Notes: generated by a model from the sequence alone, not told the origin. DNA of 43,915 bases from Deinococcales bacterium (GCA_012515535.1 JAAYYF010000038.1:1-43915); one strand, 5' to 3'; positions 1-8,752 are shown, numbered from the stretch's first letter. A program made the numbers and translations.

Positions 1-116
1 CCGACAAGCTCGACGACGGCATCGTGCAGGACGACCTCTTCGGTGAGAAGCAGGCGGGCTTCCTCGAGCCCGAGTACTACTTCGACACCACCGGCGCGGC
101 GATCACGGAGTGGTAG
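1..116 (+). CDS. C-terminal tail of an unidentified protein (5' end outside window)
   Basis: The last 37 codons of an open frame are visible, ending in Gly-Ala-Ala-Ile-Thr-Glu-Trp before a TAG at 114-116. The visible part is acidic and rich in Phe, Tyr and Asp, with no motif I recognise. The stop lies only four bases before the ATG of the next gene, so the two are probably co-transcribed and translationally coupled. Nothing can be said about function from this fragment. Confidence 0.55.
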   Translation, partial: DKLDDGIVQDDLFGEKQAGFLEPEYYFDTTGAAITEW

Positions 117-120
117 GCGC

Positions 121-1752
121 ATGATCAGCGGACGCGAGGCCCTTCAGGACATCCGGCAGGCGCTCTCCCAGGAGCAGCAGCGCCTGCGCGAGCTCGACTC
201 GCGCCTCAAGCAGAGCAACGACCAGCTGCTGCAGCTGGACGCCCAGCGGGCGAACGAGCTGCAGAAGCTCGCGCGCCTGCGCCTGCGCTTCCTAGCCACC
301 GGCGAGCGCGCCGGCAGCGGGGGCGACGCCGAGGGCTCGGTCGTCAACCTGCTCGAGGCGCGCAACGCCGCCTACCAGGCGGTGCAGGGGCGCCTCAGCG
401 AGCTGGAGAAGGAGCGCGAGCGCTTCGAGGAGCGCCTGGCCGCCGCGGCCGACGAGCGCCAGCGCATCGCCGACGAGATCGGCCGCGCCGAGCTCGCCAC
501 CCAGGAGCGCCTGCAGCAGGACGAGGGGTACCAGCGGCAGCTGGCCGCCGCCACCGAGGCCGACCGCATCGCGCAGCAGGCCGAGGCCAAGGCCGCCCAG
601 AGCGAGGCCGAGCTCGAGAGCAAGGGGGCGGCGTACCGTGCCGACCCGCTCTTCGCCTACCTGTGGCGCCGCGGCTACGGCACCAGCGCCTACCGGCCCG
701 GCGGCGGGCCGTTCGCGCCGCTGCTGCGCTGGCTCGACGGCAAGGTAGCGCGCCTGATCGGCTACGCCGACGCGCGCCCCAACTACCACCGCCTGCAGGA
801 GCTGCCCGAGCGCCTGCGCGAGCACGCCGAGCGCGTGCGCGAGCGCGCCGACGCCGAGTTCGAGGCCCTGCGCCGCCTCGACGTGCAGGGGCGCGTCGAC
901 GACGGCATCCCCGAGCTCGAGGAGCGCCTGAAGCAGGCGGAGCAGGGCATCGAGGAGCTGCAGGCGGCGCAGGCGGGCTGGACGGAGCGCAACCAGCAGG
1001 CGCTCGACGAGCTGGAGGCGTTCGCCCAGGGCACCGACGACAACTACCGCAAGGCCGTGACGCTGCTGCGCGACGAGCTCGAGGAGGCGCCGCTCGAGGT
1101 GCTGCGCTCGGAGGCGCTCGCCACCCCCTCCCCCGACGACGACGTCATCGTGGCGCGCCTGCGCGACCTGACCCGCGAGCGGGAGCAGCTCGCCCGCACC
1201 GCGGCCGAGATGAAGGAGAGCGCGGCGCAGCACCGCCAGCGCCTCGCCGAGCTCGAGAAGCTGCGCGCCGACTTCACGCGTGCCGGCATGGACGCCCCCA
1301 ACTCGGCCTTCCAGGACGAGCGCGTGGTGTCCGCCGCCCTGTCGCAGTTCCTGTCGGGGCTGCTCACCGCCGAGGCGCTCTGGCGCCTGCTCAGCCAGCA
1401 GCGCGTGTTCACGCGCACCGGCTTCGACCCCGACTTCGGCTCGGGCGGCTTCGGGCGCGGCACCGTGTGGGGCGGCGGGCGCTACCCGCAGCGCCGCAGC
1501 GAGGAGTGGGAGGGCTTCGGCGAGGACCTCGCCGGCGACATCATCGGCGGCATCCTGGGCGGCCTCATCGGCGGCATGCTGGGCGGCGGGCGCGACCGCG
1601 GGCGCGGCGGCGGCTTCGGCGGCGGCCTCGGTGGTGGCGGCGGCTTCGGCGGCGGCCTCGGGGGCGGCTCGCGCCCCTCGGGCGGCGGAGGACGCTTCAA
1701 GACCGGCGGCAAGGTCGGCGGCGGCCGCTTCAAGACGGGCGGCAAGTTCTAG
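121..1752 (+). CDS. Coiled-coil protein with glycine-zipper and Gly-rich C-terminus, function unknown
   Basis: This is a 543-residue protein of unknown family. I start it at ATG 121, four bases after the preceding stop; the open frame extends further upstream but would overlap that gene. Residues 1 to about 190 and 240 to 420 are Leu/Glu/Arg/Gln-rich heptad-like sequence, predicting long coiled coils broken by a Tyr/Pro/Gly-rich linker. Residues about 469-490 hold a glycine zipper of alternating Ile-Gly-Gly steps that could insert in or associate with a membrane. The last 50 residues are almost pure Gly with Arg/Phe/Lys and end in two copies of a GGGRFKTGGK-like unit. There is no signal peptide. 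The gene abuts corA with zero spacing, so an envelope-associated scaffold is possible, but this is inference. Confidence 0.75.
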   Translation: MISGREALQDIRQALSQEQQRLRELDSRLKQSNDQLLQLDAQRANELQKLARLRLRFLATGERAGSGGDAEGSVVNLLEARNAAYQAVQGRLSELEKERERFEERLAAAADERQRIADEIGRAELATQERLQQDEGYQRQLAAATEADRIAQQAEAKAAQSEAELESKGAAYRADPLFAYLWRRGYGTSAYRPGGGPFAPLLRWLDGKVARLIGYADARPNYHRLQELPERLREHAERVRERADAEFEALRRLDVQGRVDDGIPELEERLKQAEQGIEELQAAQAGWTERNQQALDELEAFAQGTDDNYRKAVTLLRDELEEAPLEVLRSEALATPSPDDDVIVARLRDLTREREQLARTAAEMKESAAQHRQRLAELEKLRADFTRAGMDAPNSAFQDERVVSAALSQFLSGLLTAEALWRLLSQQRVFTRTGFDPDFGSGGFGRGTVWGGGRYPQRRSEEWEGFGEDLAGDIIGGILGGLIGGMLGGGRDRGRGGGFGGGLGGGGGFGGGLGGGSRPSGGGGRFKTGGKVGGGRFKTGGKF

Positions 1753-2994
1753 ATGGCGGCCCGGCGCTCGGATCAGGCCCCCGGGGCCGACCGGGCGGCG
1801 GCCGAGCCCGAGCGCCCCGAACGCCCGCAGCGCCCCGAGGCGCCCGACGGGGCGACCCTCACGCTCGTCAGCTTCGACGCCGAGCGCTTCGACGAACGCG
1901 AGCTCGACGACCCCGCCGAGCTCGCCGAGCTCGTGCGGGCGCCGGGCACGCACTGGCTCAACGTCGCCGGCCTCGACGAGGGCACGGTGGGCGCCGTGGC
2001 CGAGGCGATCGGGCTGCACCCCCTCACGCTCGGCGACGTGCTGCACGTCGGCCAGCGCCCGCAGGTCGAGGAGTACGACGCTTACCTGTTCGTGGTGCTG
2101 CGCATGCTGACGGTGCGCAACGTGGCGGTGCCGCCCACGCCGGTGGCCAGCGCGAACGACAGCTTCACGGAGCTGAAGGCCAAGGTGGCGCTGCGCCGCA
2201 CCGCCAACCGCTTCGCGCGCCGCCCCCGCCACGCCGCGACGAACGAGGCGGCGCCAGGGCTCGGCGGGGACGCCCTGCGCGCCGACCCCGACGACCCCGA
2301 CCGCCTGCGCACCGAGCAGCTGTCGCTGGTGCTGCAGGAGCGGCTGGTGGTCACCTTCCAGGAGAACAGCAGCGACCCGTTCGGCCCCCTGCGCGAGCGG
2401 CTGCGCGAGGACCACGGCCAGGTGCGCACGCGCTCGGCGGCCGTGCTGGCGCACCACCTCGTCGACCTGGTGATCGACCAGTACTTCACGGTGGTCGAGA
2501 GCTACGGCGACAACCTGGAGGCGCTGGAGGAGGAGCTGCTGCTGCGCCCCTCGGCGGAGGCGTTCGCGCACGTGAACAACCTGCGTCGCGACATCAGGCA
2601 CGTGCGACGCGCCGTCTGGCCGCTGCGCGAGGTGATGGCCAAGCTGGAGCAGCCCGACACGGCGTTCGTGGGCGAGGAGGCGGCCACCTACATGCGCGAC
2701 GCCCACAGCCACGCGCTGCAGGTCATCGAGACGGTGGAGGCGCTGCGCGAGACGGTCACGGGGCTGTACGACATCTACCTCACCGCGCTCAACACGCGCA
2801 TGAACGACGTCATCAAGGTGCTCACCGTGATCTCCACCATCTTCATCCCCCTGACGTTCCTGGCCGGCCTCTACGGCATGAACTTCGAGCAGCCCGAGTA
2901 CCGCATCGCCTGGGCCTACCCGGCGCTGCTGGGGGTGATGCTGGTGCTGGTGCTCGGCATGCTGTGGCTCTTCCGCCGCAAGGGGTGGATCTAG
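1753..2994 (+). CDS. corA: CorA-family magnesium/divalent cation channel
   Basis: The 413-residue product belongs to the CorA metal-ion transporter family, pentameric inner-membrane channels for Mg2+ (sometimes Co2+ or Ni2+). The signature Gly-Met-Asn is at residues 375-377 at the end of the first of two C-terminal transmembrane helices (about 355-375 and 388-407), and the C-terminus is basic as in the family. The N-terminal two thirds form the cytoplasmic funnel, with a long charged helix before TM1. An Ala/Arg-rich linker at about 135-185 is longer than in compact homologues. The ATG directly follows the TAG of the preceding coiled-coil gene, so both are read from one message. Family assignment is firm; ion preference cannot be told from sequence. 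Confidence 0.93.
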   Translation: MAARRSDQAPGADRAAAEPERPERPQRPEAPDGATLTLVSFDAERFDERELDDPAELAELVRAPGTHWLNVAGLDEGTVGAVAEAIGLHPLTLGDVLHVGQRPQVEEYDAYLFVVLRMLTVRNVAVPPTPVASANDSFTELKAKVALRRTANRFARRPRHAATNEAAPGLGGDALRADPDDPDRLRTEQLSLVLQERLVVTFQENSSDPFGPLRERLREDHGQVRTRSAAVLAHHLVDLVIDQYFTVVESYGDNLEALEEELLLRPSAEAFAHVNNLRRDIRHVRRAVWPLREVMAKLEQPDTAFVGEEAATYMRDAHSHALQVIETVEALRETVTGLYDIYLTALNTRMNDVIKVLTVISTIFIPLTFLAGLYGMNFEQPEYRIAWAYPALLGVMLVLVLGMLWLFRRKGWI

Positions 2995-3011
2995 GACGCT
3001 GCCGGCGTCCT
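2993..3011 (+). terminator. Short hairpin after corA
   Basis: A 7-bp perfect inverted repeat (AGGACGC / GCGTCCT) with a 5-base loop begins at the corA stop codon. There is no T tract, so it is at best a weak terminator or an mRNA 3'-end stabiliser. Confidence 0.35.
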
Positions 3012-3092
3012 GGCCCTCGCGGACCCGCGGAGCGCGCAGGAAGCGTGACGTCAAGGGCGCGGAGCGCGGCTGCGAAGCCGACCCCGGCGGCG

Positions 3093-3101
3093 TGCTAGAC
3101 T
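3093..3101 (+). promoter_or_regulatory. Extended -10 box for asd (probable leaderless transcript)
   Basis: TGC-TAGACT has the form of an extended -10 element (TGn followed by TANNNT). It ends 7 bases before the asd ATG, so transcription would start at or next to the start codon. No Shine-Dalgarno sequence precedes the ATG. The same TAGACT box recurs before several other genes in the window. Confidence 0.6.
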
Positions 3102-3108
3102 CCGCCGC

Positions 3109-4146
3109 ATGCGCGTGGCCATCGTGGGCGCGAGCGGCGCCGTCGGACGTGAGCTCCTGGCGCTCCTCGAGGAGCGTCGCTTCCCCCTGTCGCAGCTGCG
3201 GCTCTTCGCCTCGCCCCGCTCCGCGGGCCGCGAGGTGGCCTTCGCGGGCGGGCGCCTGGTCGTCGAGGCCCTGCCCGAGAGCGGCGACCTGGGCGCCGAC
3301 CTGGTGTTCTCCAGCGCCGGTGGCGCCGTGTCACGCCAGCACGCCTGGCGCTGGGTGGAGCGCGGCGCGGTGGTGGTCGACAACACCTCCGCCTGGCGCC
3401 TCGACCCGCGCGTGCCGCTGGTGGTGCCCGAGGTCAACCCCGCCGCCCTCGACGGTCACGCGGGCGTGATCGCCAACCCCAACTGCTCGACCATCATCGC
3501 GCTGCTGGCGCTGGCGCCGCTGCACCGCGCCTTCGGGCTGACGCGCGCCACCGTGGCCACCTACCAGGCCGTGTCGGGCGCGGGGGCCGAGGGCATCGCC
3601 GAGCTACGGCGCCAGTCGGCCGAGGCGCTCGCCGCCGAGGCGGCGCCGAGCGGCGAGCCGGGCGCCTACGACGCGCGGCCCGAGAAGTTCCGCCACCCCA
3701 TCGCCTTCAACCTGTTCAGCCACGACAGCGAGGTGCTGGACGACGGCTACAACGAGGAGGAGCGCAAGCTCGCCCTGGAGTCGCGCAAGATCCTGGAGGC
3801 GCCCGAGCTGGCCGTGAGCGCCACCTGCGTGCGCGTGCCGGTGTTCCGCGCCCACGCCGAGGCCATCCACGCCGAGTTCGCGCGCCCCGTGAGCGAGGCC
3901 GAGGCGCGCGCCGTGCTGGCCGCCGCGCCGGGCGTGCGCCTGGTCGACGACCGCGCCGCCAACACCTTCCCCATGCCCGTCACCGCCAGCGGCCAGGACG
4001 ACGTGCTGGTGGGCCGCCTGCGCGCCGACGCCAGCCGCCCCGGCGCCATCGCGCTGTTCGTGGCCGGCGACCAGGTGCGCAAGGGGGCGGCGCTCAACGC
4101 CGTGCAGATCGCCGAGGCGCTCGTCGCCCGCGCGGCGGTGGCCTGA
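3109..4146 (+). CDS. asd: Aspartate-semialdehyde dehydrogenase
   Basis: The 345-residue enzyme reduces beta-aspartyl phosphate to aspartate semialdehyde with NADPH, the branch point to lysine/diaminopimelate, threonine and methionine. The N-terminus has the Rossmann glycine motif (VGASGAVGRELL). The active-site Cys is C126 in NPNCSTI, and the C-terminal dimerisation domain carries the substrate-binding Glu/Arg/His segment (RVPVFRAHAEAIHAEF). Length matches the bacterial family (330-370). The ATG is set by the TAGACT box just upstream. The gene stands alone between corA and a minus-strand DUF218 gene. A DapA-family gene, which could use its product, lies about 22 kb away in the HPA locus. Confidence 0.95.
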   Translation: MRVAIVGASGAVGRELLALLEERRFPLSQLRLFASPRSAGREVAFAGGRLVVEALPESGDLGADLVFSSAGGAVSRQHAWRWVERGAVVVDNTSAWRLDPRVPLVVPEVNPAALDGHAGVIANPNCSTIIALLALAPLHRAFGLTRATVATYQAVSGAGAEGIAELRRQSAEALAAEAAPSGEPGAYDARPEKFRHPIAFNLFSHDSEVLDDGYNEEERKLALESRKILEAPELAVSATCVRVPVFRAHAEAIHAEFARPVSEAEARAVLAAAPGVRLVDDRAANTFPMPVTASGQDDVLVGRLRADASRPGAIALFVAGDQVRKGAALNAVQIAEALVARAAVA

Positions 4147-4170
4147 GGCGTGCGCGCCTGACCCTCAGGC
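4141..4170 (+). terminator. Inverted repeat at the 3' end of asd
   Basis: GCCTGAGG and CCTCAGGC form an 8-bp perfect inverted repeat around the asd stop, with a 14-base loop. It lies between the convergent ends of asd and the DUF218 gene and could act in both directions. The lack of a T tract lowers confidence. Confidence 0.35.
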
Positions 4171-4214
4171 GTTCGCGCCGCGTCTCGGGCAGCGACCAGC
4201 GGCGCCCGGCGCCG

Positions 4215-4988
4215 TCACTCCACCAGGCGCTCGGTGACGCGGTAGACCAGGTACGCCCCCCACTCGCGCGCCACGCGGTCCAGGCCCGCGAGCCGCTCGC
4301 CCACCTTCGCCTCGAGGCGCGGGCGCACGCCGCGCTCGGTGCGGTAGTCGACCGGGAACGGCACCAGCGTCCAGCCCTGGGTGCGGAACGTCTGGTAGGC
4401 GCGCGGCATGTGCAGCGCGCTCGTCACCAGCAGCCAGGTGGAGCCGGGGGCGGGCCGCAGGCGCTCGATCGCCAGCAGCGCCTCCTCGTAGGTGCTGCGC
4501 GCCTCGCCCAGGAAGACCACGCGCCGGCCCCTGAGCTCGGGGGCGAACAGCAGGCCGTCGCCGTCGGCGTCCCGCCACTCCAGCCGCAGCTGGTCGTCGA
4601 ACAGGCCGGTGAACGCCAGCGTCGCCTCCGGGTAGCGCCGCGCCAGCGCGAGCGCCGCCAGCATGCGCTCGCCGGCGGCGTCGAGGCTCAGCTGGCCGCG
4701 GTCCTGGCCCACGCGCCAGTCGACCGCGCCGCCCAGCACCACGATGCCGTCGACCCGCGCCGGCAGCTCGGAAGGCGCGGCGTGACGGTCCTCGAGCGGG
4801 GCGGCCAGGTACCGGTCGAGCGGCAGCGCCAGCAGCGCTAGCAGCAGGGCGAGCGGCGGGAACAGCAGCGCGCCGGCCAGCCGCCGGGCGCCGGCGCGCG
4901 CGGCCAGTGCGCCCAGGCACACGAACGCCACCAGCAGGCTGCTGGGGGTGAGGAGCCACCACACCGCTTCGCTCATCGGCGCCATCAT
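4215..4988 (-). CDS. DUF218 (ElyC/SanA/YdcF-type) membrane protein
   Basis: The 257-residue protein has two hydrophobic helices in the first 55 residues and then a DUF218 domain. Typical family features are visible: VDGIVVLGGAVDW at the first strand, the Glu-rich STYEEALLAIE helix, and LVTSALHMPRAYQTF in the second half. ElyC and SanA of this family act in peptidoglycan or envelope maintenance in E. coli; the chemistry is not settled. ATGs lie at 4988, 4985 and 4976 and none has a clear ribosome site, so the start is uncertain by four codons. It is divergent from degV, with about 140 bp between them. Confidence 0.8.
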   Translation of the reverse strand: MMAPMSEAVWWLLTPSSLLVAFVCLGALAARAGARRLAGALLFPPLALLLALLALPLDRYLAAPLEDRHAAPSELPARVDGIVVLGGAVDWRVGQDRGQLSLDAAGERMLAALALARRYPEATLAFTGLFDDQLRLEWRDADGDGLLFAPELRGRRVVFLGEARSTYEEALLAIERLRPAPGSTWLLVTSALHMPRAYQTFRTQGWTLVPFPVDYRTERGVRPRLEAKVGERLAGLDRVAREWGAYLVYRVTERLVE

Positions 4989-5129
4989 GACAGCCCGGGG
5001 CCGGGCGTGCGCCGGGCACGTTTCTCGGCTATCCTGCAGGCGAACCAGCGCTCCGCACCGTCCAGGGCCCGCGAGGCCGTGGCCCCACACCCCCATAGGG
5101 TGCGGCTGCCCGCTCACAGGAGAACCAGC

Positions 5130-5984
5130 ATGAAGCTCGCCATCATCACCGACTCGACCAGCGACCTCAGCGCCGAGGAGCTGCAGCGCCTGCAGGTCGA
5201 GGCCGTCCCGCTGCACGTCAACTTCCAAGGCAAGATGCACCGCGACTGGCTCGACATCACGCCCGCCGACATCGTCGCGGGCGTCAAGGCCGGCGCCGAC
5301 GTGCCCAGCACCAGCCAGCCGAGCCCGGCCGAGTTCGCCGCCGCCTACGAGCGCGCGGTCGCCGCCGGCGCCGAGGCCATCCTCGTCATCACCCTCAGCT
5401 CCAAGGTCTCGGGCACCTTCCAGTCGGCCACCATCGCCGCCGAGGACGCCCCCGTGCCGGTCACGGTGTTCGACAGCCTGGCCGCCAGCCTGGGCCACGG
5501 CGAGATGGTGCGCGTCGCGTCGCGCATGCGTGGCGCCGGCGCCACGCTCGACGACATCATGCCGGCGCTCGAGACCATCCGCGACACCAACTTCGTGGTG
5601 TTCACCGTCGGCACCCTCGAGTTCCTGCAGAAGAACGGCCGCATCGGCCGCGCCAGCGCCCTGCTGGGCGGGCTGCTCAACGTCAAGCCGCTGCTGACCC
5701 TCGAGGACGGCGTGGTGGGGCCGCTCACCCGCGCCCGCGGCCTCAAGAAGGCGCAGCAGGAGATGGTCGAGCGCTTCAAGGCCTACGCGGCGGGGCAGCC
5801 CGGCCCGGTGGTGCTGAACCTCATCCACGTCCAGGACCAGGCCGCCGCCGAGGGGCTGCGCGCCGCCATCGACGCCGCCGGCGTGGAGTACCGGTTCGGC
5901 GGCTACCACGAGATCGGCGCCGTGATCGCCACCCACACGGGCCCCAACACCTTCGGGCTGTACACGCACCTGGCCACCGACTGA
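5130..5984 (+). CDS. DegV family fatty-acid-binding protein
   Basis: The 284-residue product is a DegV (EDD-fold) protein. Family members bind a fatty acid and, as FakB in Firmicutes, present it to the kinase FakA for phosphorylation. Visible hallmarks are ITDSTSDL at the N-terminus, the TSQPSP motif at about residue 55, and the NGRIGRA motif in the C-terminal lobe. The start is fixed by AGGAG at 5118-5122, 7 bases before the ATG; an upstream in-frame ATG at 5007 would overlap the promoter region. No FakA-like gene is in the window, so the partner kinase would be elsewhere. Followed by a clear hairpin terminator. Confidence 0.9.
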   Translation: MKLAIITDSTSDLSAEELQRLQVEAVPLHVNFQGKMHRDWLDITPADIVAGVKAGADVPSTSQPSPAEFAAAYERAVAAGAEAILVITLSSKVSGTFQSATIAAEDAPVPVTVFDSLAASLGHGEMVRVASRMRGAGATLDDIMPALETIRDTNFVVFTVGTLEFLQKNGRIGRASALLGGLLNVKPLLTLEDGVVGPLTRARGLKKAQQEMVERFKAYAAGQPGPVVLNLIHVQDQAAAEGLRAAIDAAGVEYRFGGYHEIGAVIATHTGPNTFGLYTHLATD

Positions 5985-6005
5985 CCGGAGCCGCCGACGC
6001 GCACC

Positions 6006-6037
6006 GGGGCGCCCCATCGCGGGCGCCCCTTCTCGTT
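6006..6037 (+). terminator. Rho-independent-type terminator after degV
   Basis: GGGGCGCC and GGCGCCCC pair as a perfect 8-bp stem with an 8-base loop. The stem is followed by a modest T-containing tail (TTCTCGTT). It starts 22 bases after the degV stop. Confidence 0.65.
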
Positions 6038-6161
6038 GGTCGGCCGTAGCTGCGCCTAGCCGACGCCAGCGGGCGCGGCCGCGCGGAGCGGCGCGTCCGC
6101 GGGCCACCGGGCCCTCGAGGCTACGCCGCGCCTCCCCAGCGCGCGCCCAGCGGCCCCGCCC

Positions 6162-6824
6162 TCAGAACTCGATCAGCCCCTGCGAGGCCTCGAGCCGCAG
6201 CCCCAGGGTGGCGCCCGCCAGCTCGTCCTGCTCGGCCGTCACCGTGAAGCTCGCCTCCGCCGCGTTGGTGGTGGGGGCCGAGGTGGCCAGGTCGAGGAAG
6301 CGCGTCAACGCCTCGCCCTCCAGCGCCAGGTCGCCCAGGGTGGCGTCGCCGACGACGGCGTAGGTGCAGGCCAGGTCCGTGCAGGCCTCCTGCCGCAGCT
6401 CGACCGTGACGCTCGCGTCCAGGCGGGCGGTGGCGCGCTGCTCCACCGGAGCGGCGTCGTAGGCGCCGGCCCCCTGCCAGCCGCGCAGCGTGAGCGTCAG
6501 GTCGCGCAGGGTGATGGTCGCGGGGCCCGAGCCGCTCACCAGCACGGCGCCCGCGATGCCGATGCGGTTGCGGATCACGCGCGGCCGCACGGGCAGGCCG
6601 CGGTCGAGGTCGTCGAAGGCGAAGGTCGTCGCCGCGCTGCCGTTCACGGCCAGCGGGGCGAGGGCGGGGCTGGCGGCCCCGAACGTCACGGGCACCACCT
6701 GGCCGTCGAGCCTGAAGGGGTCGTCCACCGACTGCGGTGGGATCAGCCGCGCGCAGGCCGCGACGAGGGCGAGGGCGAGGAGCAGGGCGACGAGCCGCGG
6801 GGCGCGGCGCGAGAGGGGCGTCAT
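6162..6824 (-). CDS. Predicted lipoprotein with LEA14/WHy-like beta domain, unknown function
   Basis: The 220-residue protein has a classic lipoprotein signal: basic start, hydrophobic core (LVALLLALALVAAC) and a lipobox Cys at about residue 24. The ATG at 6824 is supported by GGAGGTGG just upstream. The rest is Ala/Thr/Leu-rich beta-type sequence without catalytic motifs. Two Cys (about residues 140-146, CTDLAC) could form a disulfide. The alternation of short hydrophobic strands suggests a beta-sandwich; a specific family name is only a guess. It would be anchored to a membrane facing outward. It stands alone, transcribed away from comM. Confidence 0.7.
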   Translation of the reverse strand: MTPLSRRAPRLVALLLALALVAACARLIPPQSVDDPFRLDGQVVPVTFGAASPALAPLAVNGSAATTFAFDDLDRGLPVRPRVIRNRIGIAGAVLVSGSGPATITLRDLTLTLRGWQGAGAYDAAPVEQRATARLDASVTVELRQEACTDLACTYAVVGDATLGDLALEGEALTRFLDLATSAPTTNAAEASFTVTAEQDELAGATLGLRLEASQGLIEF

Positions 6825-7047
6825 GGGGTTCCACCTCCGGAGCCGTGCCGCGCCCCTCCGGCCCGGTCCGGACGGGCGCTGCACGGACGTAGCTAGCCGA
6901 GGGCAACGCTAGCACCGCGTTCGCGGCGCCGGCCCGGCTACGCCACAGCGGGGCGTTCCCGGCCGGGCGGGCGCCCGCGGCGGGACACGGGCCTAGGGCG
7001 CCTGGGCGCGCGACCCGCGACCCCGCGCGCGGCAGCGGCGCCGGGCC

Positions 7048-7053
7048 TACCGT
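7048..7053 (+). promoter_or_regulatory. Putative -10 box for comM (TACCGT)
   Basis: A TANNNT hexamer ends 6 bases before the comM ATG and no ribosome-binding site is present, consistent with a leaderless message. No convincing -35 is visible in this GC-rich stretch, so confidence is moderate. Confidence 0.4.
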
Positions 7054-7059
7054 CGAGGC

Positions 7060-8559
7060 ATGTTCGCCGTGGCCCACTCCGCCACCGTGGTCGGTGTCGA
7101 GGCGCTGCCGGTGCGCGTGGAGGCGTTCGTCTCCAGCGGCCTGCCGAGCTTCACGTTGGTGGGCCTGCCGGGCGCGGCGGTCCAGGAGTCGCGCGAGCGC
7201 GTGCGCGCGGCGCTGAAGCAGCTGGGGCTGCCGCTGCCGCCCAGCCGCATCGTCGTCAACCTGTCGCCGGCCGACGTGCGCAAGGAGGGCCCGGCGTTCG
7301 ACCTGCCCATCGCGCTGGCGCTGCTGGCCGCCGACCGCCGGCTGCCGCAGCAGGCGCTCGAGGGCGTGCTGGCGTTCGGCGAGCTGGCGCTCGACGGCTC
7401 GCTACGGCCCGTGCGCGGCGCCGTCAGCATCGCGCTGCTGGCGGCGCAGCGCGGCGCGGCGGCGCTGGCGCCGCCCGACAACGCCGCCGAGGTGGCGCTG
7501 GCGCCGGGCGTCACGGCCTTCGCGCCCGCGAGCCTGGCCGCGGCCGTCGCCCACCTCACCGGGCGCGCCCGGCTGGCCGCCGTGCCGCCGCCCTCAGGGG
7601 CGGCGCCCGCGCCCGCCGCCACGGACCCGGGCCCCGACCTGGCCGACGTGCGCGGCCAGGCGGTGGCCAAGCGCGCCCTCGAGATCGCCGCCGCCGGGCG
7701 CCACAACCTGCTGCTCACCGGCCCGCCGGGCGCCGGCAAGACCATGCTGGCGCTGCGGCTGCCCGGCATCATGCCGCCGCTCACGCCGGCGGAGGCCATC
7801 GAGGTGTCGCGCGTGCGCTCCAGCGCCGGGCTGCCCACCCACGGGCTGCCCCGCACGCCGCCGCTGCGCCAGCCGCACCACAGCGGCTCCGAGGCGGGCA
7901 TCGTGGGGGGCGGCGGCCCGCCCCGGCCCGGCGAGGTGAGCCTGGCCCACCACGGCGTGCTGTTCCTGGACGAGCTGCCCGAGTTCCGTCGCCCGGTGCT
8001 GGAGGCCCTCCGGCAGCCGCTCGAGGAGGGGTACGTCACCATCTCGCGCGCGCGGGGCAGCCTGCGGCTGCCGGCGCGCTTCCAGCTGGTGGCGGCCCAG
8101 AACCCCTGCCCCTGCGGCGAGGCGTTCACGGGCTCGGACGCCTGCGCCTGCCCGCCCCAAGCGCTCGCACGCTACCGGCGGCGCCTGTCGGGGCCGCTGC
8201 TCGACCGCATCGACCTGCGCCTCAAGGTGCCGCGCCTCTCCGAGGAGGAGCTGGTGCACGCCCCGCGCGGCACGCCCAGCCGGGTGGTGGCCGCGCGCGT
8301 GGCGAGCGCGCGCCAGCGCATGCTCGAGCGCCAGGGGTGCGCCAACGCCTACCTGGCGGGGCAGGCGCTGGCTCGCCACGCGCGCCCCGACCGCGCGGGC
8401 CAGGCGCTGCTGTCCGAGCTCGCGGCGCGCACGCGCCTGTCCGCGCGCGGCTACGACCGCTTGCTGCGCGTGGCGCGCACCGTCGCGGACCTCGAAGGCA
8501 GCCCGCGGGTGGCGGAAGCGCACCTCGCCGAGGCGGCCGGCTACCGCGAGGGCTGGTGA
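7060..8559 (+). CDS. comM: ComM/YifB-type AAA+ ATPase (Mg-chelatase-like)
   Basis: The 499-residue protein matches the YifB/ComM family: an N-terminal Lon-like (ChlI) fold over residues 1-165, a central AAA+ domain with Walker A GPPGAGKT at 221-228 and Walker B VLFLDELPEF, and a C-terminal helical Mg-chelatase domain. The cysteine-rich NPCPCG...CACP segment typical of the family follows Walker B. In naturally transformable bacteria ComM is a hexameric helicase that extends heteroduplex by branch migration during transformation; Deinococcota are often naturally competent, so that role is plausible. Full length for the family. Monocistronic by position. The family's usual neighbour DprA is not present here. 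Confidence 0.93.
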   Translation: MFAVAHSATVVGVEALPVRVEAFVSSGLPSFTLVGLPGAAVQESRERVRAALKQLGLPLPPSRIVVNLSPADVRKEGPAFDLPIALALLAADRRLPQQALEGVLAFGELALDGSLRPVRGAVSIALLAAQRGAAALAPPDNAAEVALAPGVTAFAPASLAAAVAHLTGRARLAAVPPPSGAAPAPAATDPGPDLADVRGQAVAKRALEIAAAGRHNLLLTGPPGAGKTMLALRLPGIMPPLTPAEAIEVSRVRSSAGLPTHGLPRTPPLRQPHHSGSEAGIVGGGGPPRPGEVSLAHHGVLFLDELPEFRRPVLEALRQPLEEGYVTISRARGSLRLPARFQLVAAQNPCPCGEAFTGSDACACPPQALARYRRRLSGPLLDRIDLRLKVPRLSEEELVHAPRGTPSRVVAARVASARQRMLERQGCANAYLAGQALARHARPDRAGQALLSELAARTRLSARGYDRLLRVARTVADLEGSPRVAEAHLAEAAGYREGW

Positions 8560-8682
8560 CGGTAACGCCGGAACTAGTGTGAGGGACGCATGAGCGCCGC
8601 CTGCAGGCGCTGCGGCTTCGCGCTCGCCTCGCTGCGGACGGCAAGGTCCCTCGGAGCCGCTCCGATTCTCGTTCTAACCTTG

Positions 8683-8691
8683 TGCTACATT
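8683..8691 (+). promoter_or_regulatory. Extended -10 promoter of the cytochrome oxidase operon
   Basis: TGC-TACATT is a good extended -10 element 61 bases before the ctaC start. A start of transcription near 8698 would leave a leader of about 55 bases containing the AGGAGG site at 8742-8747. The sequence around it is distinctly more AT-rich than the genes. No clear -35 is present, as is normal for extended -10 promoters. Confidence 0.5.
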
Positions 8692-8752
8692 AGGCCGCAG
8701 AATCTAGGGGTTCCCTACCCTGCCCCCTGTTCAAACCCTTGAGGAGGGAATC

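Noticed and set aside
1600-1752. Tandem Gly-codon repeats that resemble a DNA repeat array
   Set aside because: They are explained by the Gly-rich protein tail in frame; not a CRISPR or satellite array.
292-3054. Long minus-strand open frame of about 920 codons opposite the coiled-coil and corA genes
   Set aside because: It is a GC-skew shadow: the composition is Ala/Gly/Arg/His-rich with no domain, and the plus strand carries clear real genes.
663-3098. Long plus-strand frame of about 811 codons in another frame
   Set aside because: It overlaps two supported genes, is almost entirely Arg/Ala/Pro, and has no start signal.
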